Under the pieces are notes generated by a model. That model was not told the DNA's origin. It worked only from the letters and a program-made list of their open reading frames with translations, and made no database searches. Below are positions 34,963 through 44,167 of a stretch of 49,791 bases of DNA, in pieces. Position 1 is the first letter of the stretch. Each line of letters begins with the position of its first letter. The translations under genes were made by a program, and so were the position numbers. Where the stretch lies: assembly GCA_945879625.1 (NCBI GenBank), contig CAMCVA010000015.1, positions 1 through 49,791 on the forward strand, read 5' to 3'. Source of the DNA: Flavobacterium psychrophilum. Its GTDB lineage: Bacteria; Bacteroidota; Bacteroidia; Flavobacteriales; Flavobacteriaceae.

Positions 34963-35753
34963 ATGCGTTTTAAAAATGCGTTTAAAGCCGCGATCAATTC
35001 TTCGGTATTTTCCACTTGACTCATGTGACCTCCCTCCAAAGACACTAATGTAGTAGTCGATTGCGCCACTTGGTCTTTGGCGGTTTCAAAGGGTAGCACC
35101 GGATCTTGCGTACCCAAAATGAGCAGTATCGGAAACGGGGAAAAATGCAACAATACTTCCCGGTCTTTCCTGATTTTCATGCCTTCGAGTGCCGCAATTA
35201 TGCCCTGCAAGGGAGTTGCTAAAGCCTCCTTTTTAATTTGTTCGATAGTACTAGCCAATCGCTCCCGATGGGTTTCGCTAAACAAATTGGCAATCGACAG
35301 ATTAATAAATAACTGGTGGTCTTTTTTAACGGCCTTCACGGCCCGATCGCGGTTCAGTTTGCGTTCCGCTGAATCGGCACGGGCGGTCGAATTGAGTAAA
35401 ACCATTCCTTTAAAGCAATCTGGGTAGGCCTCTGCCAGTGCCAAGGCTACATACCCGCCCATCGAATGACCGATTACAATCGCTTTTCTGATGCGCAGCT
35501 GCGAAAGTAATTCGTGCACCAAATCGGCTTGGTCTTCCATGCTGTGCACATAACCCAAGCAGCCACTTTGTCCGTGGCCCAATAAATCGAGCGTAAGCAC
35601 GCGGTATTTTTGGCTATAAACAGCCATGAGGTCGGCCCACATGCCCTGATTTTCTAGAAAGCCATGCAACAGAACGAGTGCACTTCCTTTGCCCGAATCG
35701 GTATAGGAGATGGTGGTGTTTTTATAGAAAAAAGAGGCAGGAGTTGGCGTCAT
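34959..35753 (-). CDS. Alpha/beta hydrolase
   Basis: A 264-residue alpha/beta-hydrolase-fold protein. The oxyanion-hole segment is LVLLHGFLENQGMW, the nucleophile is in VIGHSMGGYVAL, the acid is likely in LGTQDPVLPF, and the catalytic His is in EGGHMSQVENTEEL. No signal peptide is visible, so it is cytoplasmic. The family includes esterases and C-C hydrolases, and the substrate cannot be predicted. It is the last gene of a minus-strand run behind mvaS and aminopeptidase P (56 bases apart) and overlaps the AddB-like gene by four bases tail to tail. Confidence 0.88.
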   Translation of the reverse strand: MTPTPASFFYKNTTISYTDSGKGSALVLLHGFLENQGMWADLMAVYSQKYRVLTLDLLGHGQSGCLGYVHSMEDQADLVHELLSQLRIRKAIVIGHSMGGYVALALAEAYPDCFKGMVLLNSTARADSAERKLNRDRAVKAVKKDHQLFINLSIANLFSETHRERLASTIEQIKKEALATPLQGIIAALEGMKIRKDREVLLHFSPFPILLILGTQDPVLPFETAKDQVAQSTTTLVSLEGGHMSQVENTEELIAALNAFLKRI

Positions 35754-35809
35754 AAAACTAAAAACGACTCACCGCAGCAAGTCGTTTGGGCTATACATTT
35801 TCGAATAAA

Positions 35810-37102
35810 TTAAGCGTTCATCAGGCTTTCAATTTCGTCTACTTCAATGGGAATGTCGCGCATCAAATTGAACGGTTCACCCTGGGCTTGCACCACCACA
35901 TTATCTTCCAATCGAATGCCAAATCCTTCGGCAGGAATGTAAATACCGGGCTCAACGGTAAACACCATATTGGCTTCAATCGGTTTGTGCAACAGGCCAT
36001 AATCGTGCGTGTCTAGACCCAAATGATGCGAGGTGCCGTGCATAAAATATTTTTTGTAAGCAGGACTTTCTGGGTTTTCGTTTTGCACGTCAACCTTGTC
36101 GATCAGGCCTAAACCCAATAATTCGGACGTCATGATTTTGCCTACTTCGAGGTGGTAGTTTTTCCAAAATTCGCCAGGAACCAAAAGTTTAGTGGCTTCG
36201 TTTTTCACGCGCAAAACCGCATTATAGACCGCTTTTTGACGCGCAGTGAACGTACCCGAAACCGGGATGGTTCGCGTCATGTCACTGGAATAATTGGCGT
36301 ATTCGGCGGCCACATCGAGCAACAACAAATCACCCGCTTTACACGCTTGGTTGTTCTCAATATAGTGAAGCACATTGGCGTTGTTTCCAGAAGCAATAAT
36401 GGGCGTATAGGCAAATCCTTTAGAGCGGTTGCGCACAAATTCGTGTATCAATTCGGCTTCAATTTCATACTCCATTACACCGGGTTTTACAAACGGCAAT
36501 AGACGGCGAAACCCTTTGTTGGTAATGTCACAGGCCTGCTGAATCAAGGCAACTTCTTCGGCCTCTTTGATCGAGCGAATGTGTTGCAAAATCGGATTGC
36601 TTTTGGCCACTTGGTGCGCCGGATATTGCGCTTTCCACCATTTCACAAAGCGAGCTTCCCGGGTTTCGGTGGCAACCGATTGGCGGTAGTGTTCGTTGGT
36701 GTTCACATACATCGTGTCGCAATACGTCATCAACTCAAACAAGATTTTCTCGAAATCCTGCAACCAGTAGACCGTTTTTACGCCCGATACTTCGAAAGCT
36801 TTTTCTTTGGTTAATTTTTCGCCTTCCCAAACGGCAATGTGCGCGCTGGTTTCTTTCAAAAACAGGATTTCTTTTTGGTGCGCGTAGGGCGCGTCGGGAA
36901 ATAATAACAGGAGGCTTTCTTCTTGATCCACGCCCGACAAGTAAAAGATATCACGGTGTTGGGCAAAAGGCAAGGTGCTGTCGGCCGAAACCGGATAAAT
37001 GTCGTTGGAGTTGAAAACCGCCACACTGTTGGGCTTCATTTGGGCCGTAAATTTGGCGCGGTTTTTTATAAATAACTGACGGTCTAGTTGATGGTATTTC
37101 AT
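35810..37102 (-). CDS. pepP: Xaa-Pro aminopeptidase (aminopeptidase P)
   Basis: Metallopeptidase of family M24, 430 residues, that removes an N-terminal residue preceding proline. An aminopeptidase P N-terminal domain (about 1-150) includes FNSNDIYPVSADSTLPF and RDIFYLSG. The pita-bread catalytic domain contains the metal ligands D263 and D274 in LLLDVAAEYANYSSDMTRT, the His of HGTSHHLGLDTHD, the Glu of VFTVEPGIYIP and the Glu of GIRLEDNVVV, so all five are present. No signal peptide is seen, so it acts in the cytoplasm on proline peptides. It starts 25 bases after mvaS ends and is probably in one transcript with it. Confidence 0.94.
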   Translation of the reverse strand: MKYHQLDRQLFIKNRAKFTAQMKPNSVAVFNSNDIYPVSADSTLPFAQHRDIFYLSGVDQEESLLLLFPDAPYAHQKEILFLKETSAHIAVWEGEKLTKEKAFEVSGVKTVYWLQDFEKILFELMTYCDTMYVNTNEHYRQSVATETREARFVKWWKAQYPAHQVAKSNPILQHIRSIKEAEEVALIQQACDITNKGFRRLLPFVKPGVMEYEIEAELIHEFVRNRSKGFAYTPIIASGNNANVLHYIENNQACKAGDLLLLDVAAEYANYSSDMTRTIPVSGTFTARQKAVYNAVLRVKNEATKLLVPGEFWKNYHLEVGKIMTSELLGLGLIDKVDVQNENPESPAYKKYFMHGTSHHLGLDTHDYGLLHKPIEANMVFTVEPGIYIPAEGFGIRLEDNVVVQAQGEPFNLMRDIPIEVDEIESLMNA

Positions 37103-37127
37103 ATGGAATACAAATTAGACCACAAAT

Positions 37128-38489
37128 CTAATCAATCCATTTGTAATATCGCGCACCAATCAGGTGGTGAATTTCAGCTTCTATGCGGTCTAGTACCCAT
37201 TCGTGTTTGGGCGAACGAACAGCAGTTTTTTGCTCTTTTTTGTGTAATTTTTCGTAGGTGTCAAACTCAATTTCTTGGCTGTTGGCCAATACGGTAAAGA
37301 GCTGCGACTTTTCAGTTTGCGCCTGCCATCCCGTTTGAATTACACCTTCAAACACTTTTGATTTGGAGCCGCTGCCGTAGGCCATGAAGCCAAATTTTTT
37401 ATTACTGAGGTTGTCTCCACGCAATTGTGCTTGGGTGAGCGCCGAGAGTAAACCCATAAAAATAGAGCCGGTGTATAAATTTCCTATAATCGAAGAAGCT
37501 TGTTCGGCATCCTGTAGTTTTTCGGTTACAAACTGCTTGTAGGAATCTGATTTACTCACTTCTTTGAGTTTATTTTGGTATTCAGCTGCCGATTCCGTTC
37601 CGTTTAAAAGTGGTTCGACGGCATCCAATGTATAAATCTCACTCAACATCCTGCGGCCCTGAAAGGCATAGGGCAAATGCATGATAATTTGCGACCAACG
37701 GTTGAATGCCGAATCAGAAATTCCTGCTTTGGATTTGAAGGCAAAGTAGGCTGCACGGGTTCGATCCATGTAGCATTGGTTGGAGTATTGTCCGTCAAAT
37801 ATGGGTTGGTCTTTGTGAATTTCGATTTCGGCTTCGAGTTGACCCAACCAAGGTTCGTTCTGGTCGTGGCCCGTAATTTCTTTTTTGGTAAGGCTGCGGT
37901 AGGGTTTAAAAAAATCAAATACGCCTTTGCTGCTGGTGGCCCAGTTGTTGTCAAACGCAATAATGCGCGGATTAGAAGAGAGCAATAAGGCAGTCGCTCC
38001 AGCTCCTTGGGTGTATTCGCCCGTAGATTCTAAATCGTATTTGGCTAGATCGGTCGTGACCACAATAGCCTTCTGACTGGGGTTTAGTCGTACAAAATCC
38101 AAGCAGTTTTGCAGCGCATCTACTCCGCCTATGCAAGCAAAAGTAAAATCAACCACGTCGCAATGGGACAGGCAATCTTCTCCAAATTTTTGTTCCATCA
38201 ATTGAATCAAAAAGGAAGCAATGGGTTTGGAACTGTCTATGCTGCTTTCGGTACCCACATAAATTCGCGCCACTTCGGCCAAATTTATTTCGTTTTGCTC
38301 AATGAGTTTAGTCAACGCATTCGCGCCAAACACTACCGGATCTTGGTACACATCGGGCAAGGTCATTTTGAGCAATCCCAATCCTTTTTCCAATTTTTCG
38401 GCTTCAATATTCCGTTCAGCCGCTAGGCTAGCAATGGGTAAATGCAGCGGCGCTACATCAAAGGCTATGGCATCAATTCCTGGATTCAT
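37128..38489 (-). CDS. mvaS: Hydroxymethylglutaryl-CoA synthase
   Basis: Thiolase-fold enzyme of 453 residues that condenses acetyl-CoA with acetoacetyl-CoA to HMG-CoA, an early step of the mevalonate pathway. The catalytic glutamate is E81 in VGTESSIDSSKP, the nucleophilic cysteine is C119 in DFTFACIGGVDAL, and the third catalytic residue is expected at the His of IMHLPYAFQGRRM. The length is that of the longer eukaryote-like or Bacteroidota form. The other pathway genes in the window, mvaD and the mevalonate kinase, lie about 30 kb away on the plus strand; HMG-CoA reductase is not in the window. It leads a minus-strand run with pepP and the alpha/beta hydrolase and is divergent from the ChaN-like gene across a 190-base spacer. 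Confidence 0.95.
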   Translation of the reverse strand: MNPGIDAIAFDVAPLHLPIASLAAERNIEAEKLEKGLGLLKMTLPDVYQDPVVFGANALTKLIEQNEINLAEVARIYVGTESSIDSSKPIASFLIQLMEQKFGEDCLSHCDVVDFTFACIGGVDALQNCLDFVRLNPSQKAIVVTTDLAKYDLESTGEYTQGAGATALLLSSNPRIIAFDNNWATSSKGVFDFFKPYRSLTKKEITGHDQNEPWLGQLEAEIEIHKDQPIFDGQYSNQCYMDRTRAAYFAFKSKAGISDSAFNRWSQIIMHLPYAFQGRRMLSEIYTLDAVEPLLNGTESAAEYQNKLKEVSKSDSYKQFVTEKLQDAEQASSIIGNLYTGSIFMGLLSALTQAQLRGDNLSNKKFGFMAYGSGSKSKVFEGVIQTGWQAQTEKSQLFTVLANSQEIEFDTYEKLHKKEQKTAVRSPKHEWVLDRIEAEIHHLIGARYYKWID

Positions 38490-38679
38490 AGGGCAAATTT
38501 TGAATGTGTAAAATTACAATTTACCTATTTATTTAAGGCGCATTTGAATTTGAAATCAAGGAACTTGCGCACTTTTATTGAATTCTAAAAATAAGCCCAT
38601 CTATTTTGTCAAATTCTTAAATCACACACCCAGTTGGCCCACAATTATTGCATAAATTAGCCATCTTAAACTGTACCGT

Positions 38680-39525
38680 ATGCGTTTGTCATTTGTTTTT
38701 ATATTGAGTTCTTGTTTGTTGTTTGCTCAGGAGAAATCACCCTATGCTCTATTTGCCAAATCGGGTCAGCAAACCACCTATGCTAAACTTTTGGATGCAG
38801 CTGCCAAAAGCGAAGTGGTGTTGTTTGGCGAATACCATGACAATTCGGTCGTGCATTGGTTGGAGCTTGAATTAGCCAAAGATTTAGCGGCCAAAGCGCC
38901 CTTAGTTTTGGGTGCCGAAATGTTTGAAGCCGATAACCAGTCGCAACTCAACGCCTATTTGGCCGGAACAATCAACCAGAAACAATTAGATAGCTTGGCG
39001 CGCTTGTGGCCGAATTACAAAACCGATTACAAGCCTTTGGTTGACTTGGCCAAATCAAGTACCGTGCCTTTTATTGCAACTAATATTCCCAGAAAATATG
39101 CCAGTTTGGTCTACAAAAAAGGATTTGACGCTTTATTGGATTTGCCCGAACAAGAAAAATCTTGGATGGCGGCTTTACCCATTTATTACGACGCCAGTTT
39201 GCCCGGGTATGCCAATATGCTAGCCGAAATGGGGGGGCATGGCGGAGACAATTTACCCAAAGCCCAAGCTATCAAAGATGCGACGATGGCCTATTTTATA
39301 GGTAAAAACCTGCCTTCAAATGGCGTGTTTTTACATTACAACGGAACGTACCACAGCGATAATTTTGAGGGCATTGGATTTTATCTGAAACGCGCCAATC
39401 CACTCCTTCGATTGCTCACGATTGCCACCGTTACGCAAGCCGATTTGTCAAAACTAGAAACCGACAACCGGTCTAAAGCCGATTTTATTTTGGTCATTGA
39501 TGAGGATGTGGCCAAAAGCTATTGA
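38680..39525 (+). CDS. ChaN-family lipoprotein-like protein
   Basis: A 281-residue protein with the short hydrophobic N-terminus MRLSFVFILSSCLLFAQ, a Sec signal that could be a lipoprotein signal with C12. GEYHDNSVVHWLELELAKDL near residue 50 and GAEMFEADNQSQLNAYLAG are characteristic of the ChaN (DUF399) family. Late in the protein, VFLHYNGTYHSDNFEGIGFY holds the second conserved His segment. ChaN of Campylobacter binds haem with paired subunits at the outer membrane; the fold belongs to the Tiki/EreA-like superfamily. A role in iron or haem handling is inferred from the family only. It stands alone between mvaS and the sdh operon. Confidence 0.82.
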   Translation: MRLSFVFILSSCLLFAQEKSPYALFAKSGQQTTYAKLLDAAAKSEVVLFGEYHDNSVVHWLELELAKDLAAKAPLVLGAEMFEADNQSQLNAYLAGTINQKQLDSLARLWPNYKTDYKPLVDLAKSSTVPFIATNIPRKYASLVYKKGFDALLDLPEQEKSWMAALPIYYDASLPGYANMLAEMGGHGGDNLPKAQAIKDATMAYFIGKNLPSNGVFLHYNGTYHSDNFEGIGFYLKRANPLLRLLTIATVTQADLSKLETDNRSKADFILVIDEDVAKSY

Positions 39526-39644
39526 ATTTTTTGCGTTTTGATTAACTGAAACTAAGTTGTAATAAGTTGGTATTCAATGATTTTTTTACGCTAAACCTTA
39601 AAAAGATTCAACATTTTAAAATCATTATAAATTAGAATAAAAGG

Positions 39645-39676
39645 GTTGTGATTCTTTGCAATTAGCTGTATTTTTG
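39645..39676 (+). promoter_or_regulatory. Promoter GTTG-N20-TATTTTTG of the sdh operon
   Basis: TTG at 39646-39648 and TATTTTTG at 39669-39676 are 20 bases apart, matching the Bacteroidota promoter consensus in spacing and in the -7 box. The start of transcription is expected near 39682, about 25 bases before sdhC. Confidence 0.72.
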
Positions 39677-39707
39677 TTTGATTTTTTAAACAATTCATAC
39701 GCATCTT

Positions 39708-40370
39708 ATGGCAAATACGGCATTACAGTCATCCATCGGAAAAAAAGTCGCCATGGCACTTTCGGGGCTTTTCTTAATCTCTTTTTTATCCTTGCATTTC
39801 TTCATCAATTTGATGTCGGTTTTTAGTGCAGAAACCTTCAACGAAATGTCCCATTTCATGGGCTACAATCCAATTATTCAATTTGTAATGCAACCCGTCT
39901 TAGTTGCCGGCGTGATTTTTCACTTCGTAATGGGTTTTGTATTGGATCTCAAAAATCGCAATGCACGTCCACAAGGCTACGCCAAATACAACGGTGCAGC
40001 CAATGCGTCTTGGGCCTCGCGCAACATGATTATTTCGGGAATTGTGGTGTTGGCTTTCTTGGGCTTGCATTTTTATGATTTCTGGGTACACGAAATGACC
40101 TATAAGTATATTGAGCATGCACCAATTGATGCCGAACGTTATTTCCCGGAATTGGTAACCAAATTTCAAAACCCACTCCGAGTAGGAATTTACAGCCTTT
40201 GCTTTGTGTTACTCTCATTGCATTTATGGCACGGGTTCACCTCTTCGTTTCAATCTGTAGGATTCAACAATAAATATTCGAAATCAATCCAAAAGTTAGG
40301 CTACGCTTTCGCAATTGTTGTTCCATTTGGATTTGTATTTATTGCATTGTTTCATTTTTTTAATCAGTAA
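39708..40370 (+). CDS. sdhC: Succinate dehydrogenase cytochrome b subunit
   Basis: A 220-residue membrane protein with five hydrophobic segments, the single large membrane anchor of type B succinate:quinone oxidoreductases. It opens [20 protein letters not shown]; histidines that could hold haem b are in [31 protein letters not shown] and [10 protein letters not shown]. It passes electrons from SdhB to menaquinone. The absence of a separate SdhD fits this type. It is the first gene of sdhCAB, 11 bases before sdhA, under the promoter at 39645-39676. Confidence 0.94.
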   Translation: MANTALQSSIGKKVAMALSGLFLISFLSLHFFINLMSVFSAETFNEMSHFMGYNPIIQFVMQPVLVAGVIFHFVMGFVLDLKNRNARPQGYAKYNGAANASWASRNMIISGIVVLAFLGLHFYDFWVHEMTYKYIEHAPIDAERYFPELVTKFQNPLRVGIYSLCFVLLSLHLWHGFTSSFQSVGFNNKYSKSIQKLGYAFAIVVPFGFVFIALFHFFNQ

Positions 40371-40381
40371 CAGTTTCGAGT

Positions 40382-42391
40382 ATGAAATTAGATTCAAAAA
40401 TACCTCAAGGCCCGCTATCAGAAAAATGGACCTCCTATAAAGATCACCTAAAATTAGTAGCACCCAATAACCGCCCCAAAATTGATATTATTGTGGTAGG
40501 TACAGGATTGGCAGGCGCTTCGGCCGCTGCTTCTTTGGGCGAAATGGGCTACAATGTAAAAGCATTTTGCTTCCAAGATTCCCCCAGACGTGCGCATTCT
40601 ATTGCCGCTCAAGGAGGAATCAATGCAGCCAAAAATTACCAAAACGACGGCGACAGTGTTTACCGTTTGTTTTATGATACCATCAAAGGCGGGGACTACC
40701 GCGCCCGTGAAGCCAACGTACACCGTTTGGCTGAAGTTTCAGGAAATATTATTGACCAATGTGTGGCACAAGGTGTTCCGTTTGCCCGCGATTACGGCGG
40801 ATTATTAGACAACCGTTCGTTTGGAGGAACCCAAGTGCAACGTACGTTCTATGCCGCAGGACAGACGGGTCAACAGTTGCTTTTGGGAGCCTACTCGGCT
40901 TTGTCCAGACAAATTGGTTTGGGTCGCGTTCAAATGTTTCACCGACATGAAATGTTAGATTTGGTAAAAGTAAATGGCAAAGCCCGTGGCATTATCGCCC
41001 GTAATTTAGTAACCGGAGAATTGGAGCGCCATTCGGCACATGCCGTAGTGATTGCTTCTGGCGGATACGGCAACGTATACTTTCTTTCTACCAATGCAAT
41101 GGGAAGCAATGTAACAGCTGGCTGGAAAGTGCACAAACAAGGTGCTGCTTTTGCCAATCCGTGCTATGTTCAAATTCACCCCACCTGTATTCCGGTACAC
41201 GGAACCAATCAAGCTAAATTGACCTTGATGTCGGAGTCACTTCGAAATTCTGGTCGTATATGGGTACCCAAGAAAAAAGAAGATGCCGAGGCCATTCGTG
41301 CGGGTAAACTAAACCCGACAGACATTAAAGAAGAAGACAGAGATTATTATTTAGAGCGTAAATATCCATCCTATGGAAACCTTGCTCCGCGAGATATTTC
41401 ATCTAGAGCAGCAAAAGAAGTGTGTGACGCAGGTCATGGAATTGAAGCCAACGACACCAACGAAGGTGTGTATTTGGATTTCTCAACCGAGATTCAAAAC
41501 AAAGGAAAACAAGCGGCTTTTGCCAAAGGAAATCACCACCCAACTCCCGAAGAGATCACCGCTTTAGGAAAACAATGGTTGAAAGAAAAGTACGGGAATT
41601 TGTTTACCATGTACCAAAAAATTACCGATGAAAATCCGTATGAAACCCCAATGAAAATCTACCCTGCGGTGCACTACACCATGGGAGGCGTTTGGGTTGA
41701 TTACAATTTACAATCTACTATTCCGGGCTGTTTTGTGGCAGGAGAAGCCAATTTCTCTGATCACGGAGCCAACCGTTTGGGCGCTTCTGCTTTGATGCAA
41801 GGATTAGCCGATGGGTATTTTGTATTGCCCTATACCATTTCAGATTATTTGGCCGACGACATTCGTACCGGAAAAATCTCGACTGATTCGCCTGAATTTG
41901 CTGAAGCTGAAACCCGTGTGAAAGCAACCATCGAAAAGTTTATATCCAACAAAGGGTCTAAATCTGTCGATCATTTTCACAAACGATTGGGGCTAATCAT
42001 GTGGAATAAAGTAGGGATGGGCCGAAACGAAAAAGGCTTGAAAGAAGCAATTGCTGAAATTGCGGTTTTGAAAGAAGAGTTTTACAAAGAAGTGTATGTG
42101 CCGGGAAGTGCCGATGAAATGAATCCCGAATTAGAAAAAGCACTTCGTGTGGCTGATTTTATCGATTTGGGCCAATTGATGGCAAAGGATGCCTTGCAAA
42201 GAAACGAATCGTGTGGAGGACATTTCCGCGAGGAGTACCAAGATGCCGAAGGTGAAACATTGCGTGACGACGAGAACTTCAAATTTGTAAGCGCTTGGGA
42301 ATACCAAGGCGATGACATCAACAATGAGGTTTTACACAAGGAAGCATTGGATTATGAATTCATCAAAATAGCAGCGAGAAATTATAAATAA
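40382..42391 (+). CDS. sdhA: Succinate dehydrogenase/fumarate reductase flavoprotein subunit
   Basis: A 669-residue catalytic subunit that oxidises succinate to fumarate with covalently bound FAD. The dinucleotide fold is [20 protein letters not shown] near residue 36; the FAD-binding His is in [14 protein letters not shown] near residue 70. Substrate-site segments include [31 protein letters not shown] and [20 protein letters not shown]. Length and insertions are those of the type B enzymes of Bacteroidota and epsilonproteobacteria. It is the middle gene of sdhCAB. Confidence 0.97.
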   Translation: MKLDSKIPQGPLSEKWTSYKDHLKLVAPNNRPKIDIIVVGTGLAGASAAASLGEMGYNVKAFCFQDSPRRAHSIAAQGGINAAKNYQNDGDSVYRLFYDTIKGGDYRAREANVHRLAEVSGNIIDQCVAQGVPFARDYGGLLDNRSFGGTQVQRTFYAAGQTGQQLLLGAYSALSRQIGLGRVQMFHRHEMLDLVKVNGKARGIIARNLVTGELERHSAHAVVIASGGYGNVYFLSTNAMGSNVTAGWKVHKQGAAFANPCYVQIHPTCIPVHGTNQAKLTLMSESLRNSGRIWVPKKKEDAEAIRAGKLNPTDIKEEDRDYYLERKYPSYGNLAPRDISSRAAKEVCDAGHGIEANDTNEGVYLDFSTEIQNKGKQAAFAKGNHHPTPEEITALGKQWLKEKYGNLFTMYQKITDENPYETPMKIYPAVHYTMGGVWVDYNLQSTIPGCFVAGEANFSDHGANRLGASALMQGLADGYFVLPYTISDYLADDIRTGKISTDSPEFAEAETRVKATIEKFISNKGSKSVDHFHKRLGLIMWNKVGMGRNEKGLKEAIAEIAVLKEEFYKEVYVPGSADEMNPELEKALRVADFIDLGQLMAKDALQRNESCGGHFREEYQDAEGETLRDDENFKFVSAWEYQGDDINNEVLHKEALDYEFIKIAARNYK

Positions 42392-42446
42392 AATAGGCAT
42401 TGGCCATTAGGCAATAGTGACTAGTAATTTACCTAAATATACACAT

Positions 42447-43208
42447 ATGAGTGCAGCAAAAAATATCAATATCAACCTTAAAATTTGGCGTCAAAAAAAT
42501 GCGAAATCAAAAGGGAAAATGGAAACATACAAATTAGACAATGTTTCTACTGCCAGTTCATTTTTAGAAATGTTAGATCAATTAAACGAACAATTAATCA
42601 ACGAACAAAAAGAACCCATCGCCTTTGACCACGATTGCCGAGAGGGAATTTGCGGGATGTGTTCGTTGTTTATCAACGGTAGAGCCCACGGACCAGATAC
42701 CGGCGTTACCACTTGTCAGTTGCACATGCGTATGTTTAACGATGGTGATACTATTTTTGTAGAGCCTTGGAGAAGCCGAGCTTTTCCGGTAATCAAAGAT
42801 TTAGTAGTTGACAGAAGTGCATTCGATAGAATCCAACAAGCAGGAGGATTTGTGTCGGTAAACACCTCTGGAAGAACCATTGACGCCAATGCCACGCCAA
42901 TACCAAAAAACGATGCAGACAAAGCGTTTGAAGCGGCGGCCTGCATTGGATGTGGAGCTTGCGTAGCCAGCTGTAAAAACGGGTCGGCCATGTTGTTTGT
43001 GGGGGCCAAAGTTTCGCAATATGCGTTGTTGCCACAAGGAAAAGTAGAAGCTACTAACCGTGTGTTAAACATGGTGCGTCAAATGGACGAAGAAGGATTC
43101 GGAAACTGTACCAATACTGGGGCTTGCGAGATTGAATGTCCGAAAGGAATTTCCTTAGAGAACATTGCCCGCATGAACCGCGAGTATTTAAAAGCCAGCA
43201 TCATCTAA
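42447..43208 (+). CDS. sdhB: Succinate dehydrogenase iron-sulfur subunit
   Basis: A 253-residue electron-transfer subunit. The start [17 protein letters not shown] at ATG 42447 is preferred over a GTG ten codons earlier, since the added residues have no counterpart in the family. The [2Fe-2S] ligands lie in [15 protein letters not shown] and the Cys of VTTCQLHMR. The remaining two clusters use [14 protein letters not shown] and [15 protein letters not shown]. It carries electrons from the flavin in SdhA to the haem subunit SdhC. It follows sdhA by 55 bases and is followed by a strong terminator. Confidence 0.96.
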   Translation: MSAAKNININLKIWRQKNAKSKGKMETYKLDNVSTASSFLEMLDQLNEQLINEQKEPIAFDHDCREGICGMCSLFINGRAHGPDTGVTTCQLHMRMFNDGDTIFVEPWRSRAFPVIKDLVVDRSAFDRIQQAGGFVSVNTSGRTIDANATPIPKNDADKAFEAAACIGCGACVASCKNGSAMLFVGAKVSQYALLPQGKVEATNRVLNMVRQMDEEGFGNCTNTGACEIECPKGISLENIARMNREYLKASII

Positions 43209-43228
43209 TTCATGATCTAAAGTATAGC

Positions 43229-43261
43229 ACAAACGCATCCCCAACCGGATGCGTTTTTTTA
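43229..43261 (+). terminator. Terminator of the sdh operon
   Basis: AAACGCATCC (43231-43240) pairs with GGATGCGTTT with the loop CCAACC, followed by T residues. It lies about 20 bases after the sdhB stop codon. Confidence 0.92.
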
Positions 43262-43315
43262 TTTAGTAAAGCCAAATCCATTATATTTACAAGACGCTAA
43301 TTTGATTGCACGCAC

Positions 43316-44152
43316 ATGAAAAACATACGTTATGTTCTCCTAATAGTTCTGTTTTTGGGCAGTTTAGCTCGGGCACAAGAATTTGCTGTTATGACCTATA
43401 ATATTCGGTTAGACGTGGCTTCTGATGCCGACAACGATTGGAATCACCGCAACCATTTTTTAACCGATCAATTGGCCTATTATGCACCCGCTATTTTTGG
43501 TATTCAAGAAGCCCTGCCACATCAAGTGATGGATATTCAGCTGGCCTTGTCTTCCTATAACCACATTGGAATTGGACGTGAGGGCGAAAACCAAGGCGAA
43601 GCCTCTTCTATTTTTTACCAATCCAGTCGATTTACCGTTCAACACGAAACTACTTTTTGGTTGTCGCCAACGCCCGAGGTTATGTCCAAAGGCTGGGACG
43701 CTGCCTGCTTGCGTGTGTGTACATTTGGGTTGTTTACGCAACTAAAAACCGGAAAGCAATTTTGGGTATTTAACACGCACTTGGATCATATGAGCGAAGC
43801 GGCCAAAACCAACGGACTGGAGTTAATTTTAGCTAAAATCAAAGTAGTAAATACCAATAATTATCCCGTGATTCTGATGGGTGATTTTAATTCGACACCC
43901 AACCACTTGCGCATCCAAAACTTGAAAAACAGTTTGAATGACGCCAGAGATTTTTCTGAAACAAATCCATTTGGACCTGCGGGAACCTTTAATGGATTTG
44001 CCCACGACAAGCCCGTTACCAATTTGATCGATTATGTTTTTGTGTCGAAATCGGGGATTGATGTAAAAAAATATGCCGTATTGAGTGACGCCATAAACAA
44101 CCGTTATCCTTCTGATCATTTGCCGGTTTTTGTGCAATTGGAACTAAAATAA
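43316..44152 (+). CDS. Exported endonuclease/exonuclease/phosphatase-family protein
   Basis: A 278-residue protein with signal peptide MKNIRYVLLIVLFLGSLARAQ. The EEP fold is marked by FAVMTYNIRLDVASDADN (metal Asn), FGIQEALPHQVMDI (metal Glu), WVFNTHLDHMS (catalytic His), ILMGDFNSTPNH (Asp and Asn) and YPSDHLPVFVQ (final Asp-His). It is a metal-dependent phosphodiesterase or phosphatase outside the cytoplasm; related flavobacterial proteins are found near sugar-degrading genes, so a sugar or inositol phosphate may be the substrate, but DNA cannot be excluded. It is 15 bases before the GH92 gene, likely the first gene of that unit. A near-promoter TATATTTA is seen about 35 bases upstream. Confidence 0.88.
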   Translation: MKNIRYVLLIVLFLGSLARAQEFAVMTYNIRLDVASDADNDWNHRNHFLTDQLAYYAPAIFGIQEALPHQVMDIQLALSSYNHIGIGREGENQGEASSIFYQSSRFTVQHETTFWLSPTPEVMSKGWDAACLRVCTFGLFTQLKTGKQFWVFNTHLDHMSEAAKTNGLELILAKIKVVNTNNYPVILMGDFNSTPNHLRIQNLKNSLNDARDFSETNPFGPAGTFNGFAHDKPVTNLIDYVFVSKSGIDVKKYAVLSDAINNRYPSDHLPVFVQLELK

Positions 44153-44167
44153 AATACAATTTGCTAT

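Noticed and set aside
42417..42446. An earlier GTG start for sdhB
   Set aside because: The ten added residues have no counterpart in the SdhB family, and an ATG with the expected N-terminus follows.
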